A stretch of DNA of 10,470 nt from an uncultured Clostridia bacterium. GTDB lineage: Bacteria > Bacillota > Clostridia > Lachnospirales > Anaerotignaceae. Made by a program: the position numbers and the translations under genes. Below, one piece after another: positions 7,047-10,470 of this stretch. Position 1 is the first letter of the stretch. Each line of letters opens with the position of its first letter. The stretch lies in NCBI GenBank assembly GCA_910587195.1, contig CAJUKL010000054.1, forward strand, positions 1 to 10,470, written 5' to 3'. The notes under the pieces were generated by a model that did not search any database, was not told where the DNA came from, and saw only the letters and a list, made by a program, of their open reading frames with translations.

Positions 7047-8147
7047 TTACAGTCGCAAAGGCAATATTAAATAACGGAAGTTCTCGCCTTGTAATGGTTT
7101 TAAAATGCAAGGGCTTAATGGTGTTGTAAATTGTATTGTAACTTTTTCGTCATCTACTACTCTCAGTGCATCAATTAAAAATTTAGGATTAAATGCAATT
7201 TGTAATGGCTCTCCTTCTAATTCTATTTCAATTTCTTCATAAGCGGTACCAATTTCCGCTTGTGCTTTTACACTTAATTTTTCTTTGGAAATATCCAGTT
7301 TGACTGGTGTTTTTTTTGTATCACGAGATACAAGAGAAGCCCTTTCTAGTGTTTGTAAAAAGTCGTTTGTATTAACGCAGAACTTTGTTTTATAATCTTC
7401 TGTAAAACTTTGTTCATATCGGATATATTCTCCTTCTAACAAACGAGAAATAATAATATTCCCATCAATGTCAAATAAAACATGTTTATCTGTAAGATAT
7501 AATAATACTTCTTTGTCCTCTCCATTTAAAATTTTATTAATTTCTGATAAAGTTTTTGCTGGAATCACAACTTTTTTTTCTTCCGCAGCTTCTGCTAATT
7601 TTTCTTTTCTAAACGAAATACGGAAACCATCTACAGATACCATTTGCAGAGAATCTTTTTTAAACTCTAATAGTTCACCTGTTAAAATGGGTTTTGATTC
7701 ATCTTGAGAGATAGAAAAAATTGTCTGTCGAATCATATTTTTTAGGTCAGGTTGTAACATTTTGTATTTTTGCTTTTTTTCTACTTCCGGTAATGTAGGG
7801 AATTCTTCCCCATTTTGTCCCATGATTTTAAAGTCTGAAAAGCCACAGGAAATAAAAGTTTCATATTTTTCATTTGTCTGTATTAAAACATTTTCTCCAT
7901 TAACTTTTCGTATAATTTCTGTAAAAAAAGCTGCACTTAATGCAATGCTGCCTTCTTCCTCAATCGTAGCAGGAATGGGTGCAGATTGAATACCAATTTC
8001 CAAATCTGTTGCAGTTACAATAAATTTTCCATCAGAAGCAGTTAATAGAACACATTTTAGTATGTCTAATGTTGTTTTGTTTGAGATTGCTTTGTTTGCA
8101 ATATTGAGTGCATTTAATAATAATTCTCTTGCGCAATATAATTTCAT
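7047..8147 (-). CDS. dnaN: DNA polymerase III beta sliding clamp
   Basis: DnaN forms the ring-shaped dimer that tethers replicative polymerase and other clamp-binding proteins to DNA. The 366-residue product has the usual three repeated clamp folds. Recognisable segments are ISNKTTLDILKCVLL (about 22-36), TDLEIGIQS (48-56), IRQTIFSISQDESKPILTG (142-160), VDGFRISFRKEKL (about 171-183) and the C-terminal LILPLRL, which forms part of the peptide-binding pocket. I start at the ATG giving MKLYCAREL. The alternative TTG four codons upstream touches the AAAGGAG ribosome site with no spacing and so cannot be the start. A near-consensus DnaA box sits between that ribosome site and the ATG. The gene follows dnaA across the unwinding half of oriC. 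On its downstream side a copy of the intergenic repeat family begins within a few bases of the stop. Confidence 0.98.
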   Translation of the reverse strand: MKLYCARELLLNALNIANKAISNKTTLDILKCVLLTASDGKFIVTATDLEIGIQSAPIPATIEEEGSIALSAAFFTEIIRKVNGENVLIQTNEKYETFISCGFSDFKIMGQNGEEFPTLPEVEKKQKYKMLQPDLKNMIRQTIFSISQDESKPILTGELLEFKKDSLQMVSVDGFRISFRKEKLAEAAEEKKVVIPAKTLSEINKILNGEDKEVLLYLTDKHVLFDIDGNIIISRLLEGEYIRYEQSFTEDYKTKFCVNTNDFLQTLERASLVSRDTKKTPVKLDISKEKLSVKAQAEIGTAYEEIEIELEGEPLQIAFNPKFLIDALRVVDDEKVTIQFTTPLSPCILKPLQGENFRYLILPLRL

Positions 8148-8159
8148 AATTGTGGACAA

Positions 8160-8166
8160 CTCCTTT
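8160..8166 (-). promoter_or_regulatory. dnaN ribosome binding site
   Basis: AAAGGAG on the minus strand, 12 bases before the ATG at 8147. It decides the start: the upstream in-frame TTG at 8159 directly touches it and is excluded. The intervening 12 bases contain TTGTCCACA, one mismatch from a DnaA box. Confidence 0.75.
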
Positions 8167-8176
8167 GTGTGAAAAA

Positions 8177-8239
8177 TGCATTAATATATATAATTAATTA
8201 ATTAGTAGTAGTAGTAGGGGCTGTGGAATCTGTGGATAA
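8177..8239 (+). other. oriC basal unwinding element with five DnaA-trios
   Basis: Read on the plus strand: an AT-rich stretch (about 8178-8202, alternating TA and TTAA), five perfect tandem TAG triplets (8203-8217), GGG plus C (8218-8221), a degenerate box TGTGGAATC (8222-8230) and a perfect box TGTGGATAA (8231-8239). Read 3' to 5' the triplets are GAT, the DnaA-trio motif known from B. subtilis, where DnaA spreads from the adjacent boxes onto one strand to open DNA. The order box, GC cluster, trios, AT-rich tract and the position just upstream of dnaN match that system. This is the predicted melting site of oriC. Confidence 0.9.
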
Positions 8240-8374
8240 CTCTTAAAAACCTTGTAATTTCAAGGAAAATCGCAATAAAAATCTGTGGATAACTCTGTGG
8301 ATAAGTGGGTAAGTTATCCACAAGTGCCTGTGGATAACTTATTATCCAAAATTTTCCTGATAAAGTTATCCACA
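8231..8374. other. oriC DnaA-box cluster between dnaA and dnaN
   Basis: Six perfect TTATCCACA boxes fill this gap. Four read on the minus strand (8231-8239, 8284-8292, 8296-8304, 8329-8337) and two on the plus strand (8314-8322, 8366-8374). Near-matches occur at 8222-8230 and 8342-8350. This corresponds to the downstream, unwinding half of a bipartite Firmicute origin. Confidence 0.93.
8245..8265 (-). terminator. weak terminator-like hairpin after dnaA
   Basis: On the minus strand CCTTG, a 6-base loop and CAAGG (8250-8265) are followed by five T residues (8245-8249). The stem is only 5 bp. It lies inside oriC between dnaA and dnaN and may partly separate their transcription or be incidental. 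Confidence 0.3.
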
Positions 8375-8376
8375 GG

Positions 8377-9687
8377 TCAGTGTGATTTTATTTGCTCTTC
8401 TATTTCCTCTATTTCTTGTTGAAAAGAAGTTTCTTTTTTTAGTGTTTTTTCAATTTTAGAAACAGCATAGAATACTGTAGAATGGTCACGCCCACCAAAT
8501 TGTTCTCCGATTTTAGGCAAGGAAATATCTAATAATTTTCGACAAAGATACATAGCAACTTGCCTTGGAAAAGCAATATTTTTTGTTTTTTTACTGCCTT
8601 GTATATCTTTTATATCAATATTATAATAATTTGCAACTACTTGCTGGATATGGCTTGCTGTAATAAGAGGACTATCATTTTCATTAAAGATATGTTTTAA
8701 GGAAACTTCTGCAGATGCAACAGAAATGGTTTGATGTGTTAAAGTAGCATCTGCCACCATGCGTGTTAAAGCTCCTTCTAGTTCTCTGATATTGGAAACT
8801 ACATTTTTGGCAATAAAGGTAATTACATCATTTCCAACGGGTAAACATTCTGCGTCTACTTTTTTCCGTAAAATAGCAATTCGAGTTTCATAATCAGGTG
8901 GTTGAATATCTGTAATCAAACCCCATTCAAAGCGGCTTCGCAAGCGGTCTTCCAGTATTTTAATTTCTTTTGGTGGTCTGTCGCTTGAAATAATAATTTG
9001 TTTACTGGATTCATGTAGTGCATTAAATGTATGAAAAAATTCTTCTTGTGTTCCTTCTTTTTTAGAAATAAATTGAATATCATCAATTAATAACACATCA
9101 ATGTTACGGTATTTGTTGCGAAATTCCTCATTTTTATTGTTTTGGATAGCATTAATAAATTCATTCATAAATGTTTCACTTGTTACATATAACACTTTAG
9201 AAGAAGGATTTTGTTCTAAAATATAGTGTGCAATAGAATGCATTAAATGTGTTTTTCCAAGCCCAGAATTACCATATAAAAATAAAGGATTATAAGCTTT
9301 TGCAGGTGCCTTTGCGACTGCCAAAGAAGCAGCATGTGCCATGCGATTACTGTTGCCAACAACAAAGGAATTAAAAACATAACGAGGGTTTAAATTACCT
9401 TCTGGAATTGTGGGAATATTACTTTTTTGTGGTAGTTCTTCTTCTGTTATAATTTTAATTTCATATTCTTTATTTGTAGCTTTATTAATCGCATTACGAA
9501 TTAGAGAAAGGTACCGTTTTTTAATGGTATCCCGATAAAAAGGTTCTTCAATTTGTAAGATAAATGAATTTCCCTCTATTTTATAAGGGATAATAGGTGA
9601 AATCCAAGCTTCAAAACTAATTGGAGAATTATTTTCTTCTTTGATGATTTCTAAGGCTCTATTCCAATATTGATTTACTTCGTTCAT
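8377..9687 (-). CDS. dnaA: chromosomal replication initiator DnaA
   Basis: DnaA binds TTATCCACA boxes at oriC, oligomerises in its ATP form and melts the origin; it also represses its own promoter. The 436-residue protein shows all four domains: domain I with YWNRALEII and FEAWI (about 7-29), a short linker (82-100), and the AAA+ domain III with NPRYVFNSFVVG (100-111), Walker A GNSGLGKT (139-146), Walker B VLLIDDIQF (198-206), sensor SSDRPPKEI (234-242) and the Arg-finger segment LEDRLRSRFEWGL (245-257). Domain IV carries the box-reading signature GGRDHSTV (398-405). Length and motifs match Firmicute DnaA. The start has AGGGGGA about 6 bases upstream. A DnaA box ends two bases after its stop codon, and a cluster of 13 boxes fills its 5' leader, consistent with autoregulation. 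Confidence 0.99.
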   Translation of the reverse strand: MNEVNQYWNRALEIIKEENNSPISFEAWISPIIPYKIEGNSFILQIEEPFYRDTIKKRYLSLIRNAINKATNKEYEIKIITEEELPQKSNIPTIPEGNLNPRYVFNSFVVGNSNRMAHAASLAVAKAPAKAYNPLFLYGNSGLGKTHLMHSIAHYILEQNPSSKVLYVTSETFMNEFINAIQNNKNEEFRNKYRNIDVLLIDDIQFISKKEGTQEEFFHTFNALHESSKQIIISSDRPPKEIKILEDRLRSRFEWGLITDIQPPDYETRIAILRKKVDAECLPVGNDVITFIAKNVVSNIRELEGALTRMVADATLTHQTISVASAEVSLKHIFNENDSPLITASHIQQVVANYYNIDIKDIQGSKKTKNIAFPRQVAMYLCRKLLDISLPKIGEQFGGRDHSTVFYAVSKIEKTLKKETSFQQEIEEIEEQIKSH

Positions 9688-9715
9688 TGTCTTCCCCCTG
9701 CATTATTTTATCACC

Positions 9716-10004
9716 TGTGGATAACTTGCAAAAATCTGTGGATAACTCGCTAAAATCTGTGGATAAACCTGTGGATAAAATGTGGATAACTTTTTTTAAA
9801 AGTGAGAAAAATAGAAGTTATCCACATTATCCACAGGTAAGGTTATTATTTTTTCCACAAGCCAGAAATACAGTAAAATCAATACTTTAAAAAATGGTTG
9901 TGGATAAAATGTGGATAACTTGCCTAGTTATACACAGGATTATCCACAGATTTTTTGGGGCTGTGGAAATTGTGGATAACTAAAATTGTAAAAACTGTGG
10001 ATAA
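9716..10004. other. oriC DnaA-box cluster upstream of dnaA
   Basis: Thirteen perfect TTATNCACA boxes. Minus-strand boxes start at 9716, 9737, 9758, 9770, 9781, 9899, 9910, 9971 and 9996. Plus-strand boxes start at 9818, 9827, 9928 (TTATACACA) and 9940. Near-matches lie at 9851 (TTTTCCACA), 9962 (TGTGGAAAT) and 10030 (TTATCAACA). The boxes at 9818 and 9827 abut with no gap. This is the upstream half of the bipartite origin and also the dnaA 5' leader, so it can serve both initiation and autoregulation. Confidence 0.93.
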
Positions 10005-10007
10005 CTT

Positions 10008-10036
10008 AGTATAACAAAAGAATAAAAAGTTATCAA
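10008..10036 (-). promoter_or_regulatory. candidate dnaA promoter
   Basis: On the minus strand TTGATA (10031-10036) is followed after exactly 17 bases by TATACT (10008-10013), each one mismatch from the sigma-A consensus. Transcription would start near 10,000, giving a dnaA leader of about 310 bases that contains the box cluster. A degenerate DnaA box (10030-10038) overlaps the -35 and a perfect box (9996-10004) covers the start point, fitting repression by DnaA. Confidence 0.7.
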
Positions 10037-10040
10037 CAGG

Positions 10041-10190
10041 TTCAGAAAAAAACTTTGTTTTTCTTTTACAAATGGAATAGAGTCAAAGATTTTAACTGAT
10101 GGTGCTCTGTTGTCATTCAACCACAACAACTATTTAAGTACAAAGCACAGACATTAAAGTTCTTTGCTTACTTTCTTTCAAGAAAGTAAG
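10041..10190 (-). repeat. intergenic repeat family copy beside oriC
   Basis: 10081-10165 matches 10386-10470 over 85 bases with only about six mismatches, clustered in one short block; the two copies are direct repeats 305 bases apart. This copy starts just outside the dnaA promoter and ends in a near-perfect hairpin (CTTACTTTCTT and AAGAAAGTAAG, 10167-10190). Non-coding. Confidence 0.85.
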
Positions 10191-10232
10191 AAGGAAGTGG
10201 CTTCTATTAAACCTTATGAAAGTAAGACCTCC

Positions 10233-10470
10233 TTTGGGGAAACTTTTTTCACTTGTGAAAAGTTTCCCCAAACTCTTTCAAAAACACGCTTGCAAGCAAG
10301 TTAGAACCTTGGGACTTTGTCCCAAACCCTACAAGCCCTTTAAAAAGGGCTTGACCCTAAACTTTATCTTTTGCAAACGGAACAGAGTCAAAGATTTTAA
10401 CCGATGGTAGTCCACTGTCATTCAACCACAACAACTATTTAAGTACAAAGCACAGACATTAAAGTTCTTT
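10233..10470 (-). repeat. hairpin-rich intergenic repeat copy, cut by window edge
   Basis: In order: a 15-bp perfect inverted repeat (10233-10247 and 10258-10272, arms containing GGGGAAACTTTT), CTTGCAAGCAAG, hairpin A (TTGGGAC ttt GTCCCAA, 10309-10325), hairpin B (CAAGCCCTT and AAGGGCTTG, 10332-10353), the 28-base core (10359-10386) and the 85-base block shared with 10081-10165. The copy continues past the right edge. No gene is visible here; rpmH, often found beside dnaA, is absent from this stretch. Confidence 0.85.

Noticed and set aside
8148..8159. TTG start giving dnaN four extra residues
   Set aside because: The TTG touches AAAGGAG with no spacing, and the added residues do not match the clamp N-terminus.
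9687..9890. 67-codon plus-strand frame upstream of dnaA
   Set aside because: It is made of successive DnaA boxes read as codons and has no ribosome binding site.
10216..10410. 64-codon plus-strand frame
   Set aside because: It lies entirely in the hairpin repeat. Its residues come from inverted-repeat arms, and it has no ribosome site or family match.
10081..10470. CRISPR array from the repeated blocks
   Set aside because: There are only two long similar blocks 305 bases apart, with no short regular repeat-spacer pattern and no cas genes.

Overview
This window is the chromosomal replication-origin region of a low-GC Gram-positive bacterium, most likely a member of the class Clostridia. The basis is the gene order dnaA-dnaN-rlbA(yaaA)-recF-gyrB-gyrA, the AT-rich sequence, strong AGGAGG-type ribosome binding sites, protein lengths close to those of Bacillus/Clostridium, and a Bacillus-type bipartite oriC. 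The species cannot be named from the sequence. All six protein genes lie on the minus strand, so the window reads biologically from right to left.

Right end (about 9,700-10,470): a non-coding stretch with one half of oriC. It holds 13 perfect TTATNCACA DnaA boxes between a good sigma-A-type dnaA promoter (about 10,008-10,036) and the dnaA start. Further right is a structured intergenic repeat family with two similar copies and several long hairpins. dnaA (8,377-9,687) follows. The 229-base dnaA-dnaN gap carries the second half of oriC: six more perfect boxes and a basal unwinding element made of a box pair, GGGG, five perfect 3'-GAT-5' DnaA-trios and an AT-rich tract.

Middle: dnaN (7,047-8,147) is followed by an unusual 518-base gap. 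It holds two oppositely oriented fragments of the repeat family flanking a probable non-autonomous IS200/IS605-type element of about 290 bp, which carries its own minus-strand promoter. rlbA and recF are tightly coupled. A terminator and a separate sigma-A promoter then isolate gyrB-gyrA as a second operon, which ends in a 13-bp terminator hairpin.

Left end (1-460): another inverted copy of the repeat family, then a minus-strand promoter and ribosome binding site for a gene that starts at or just beyond the left edge.

The genes work together. DnaA binds the two box clusters and opens the trio/AT-rich segment. DnaN clamps the polymerase. RecF handles gapped DNA and stalled forks. Gyrase removes the positive supercoils ahead of the forks. 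The most notable points are the textbook trio element, a 24-bp origin module present in both halves of oriC, a covarying hairpin repeat family, and non-acidic residues at both main quinolone-contact positions of gyrase.
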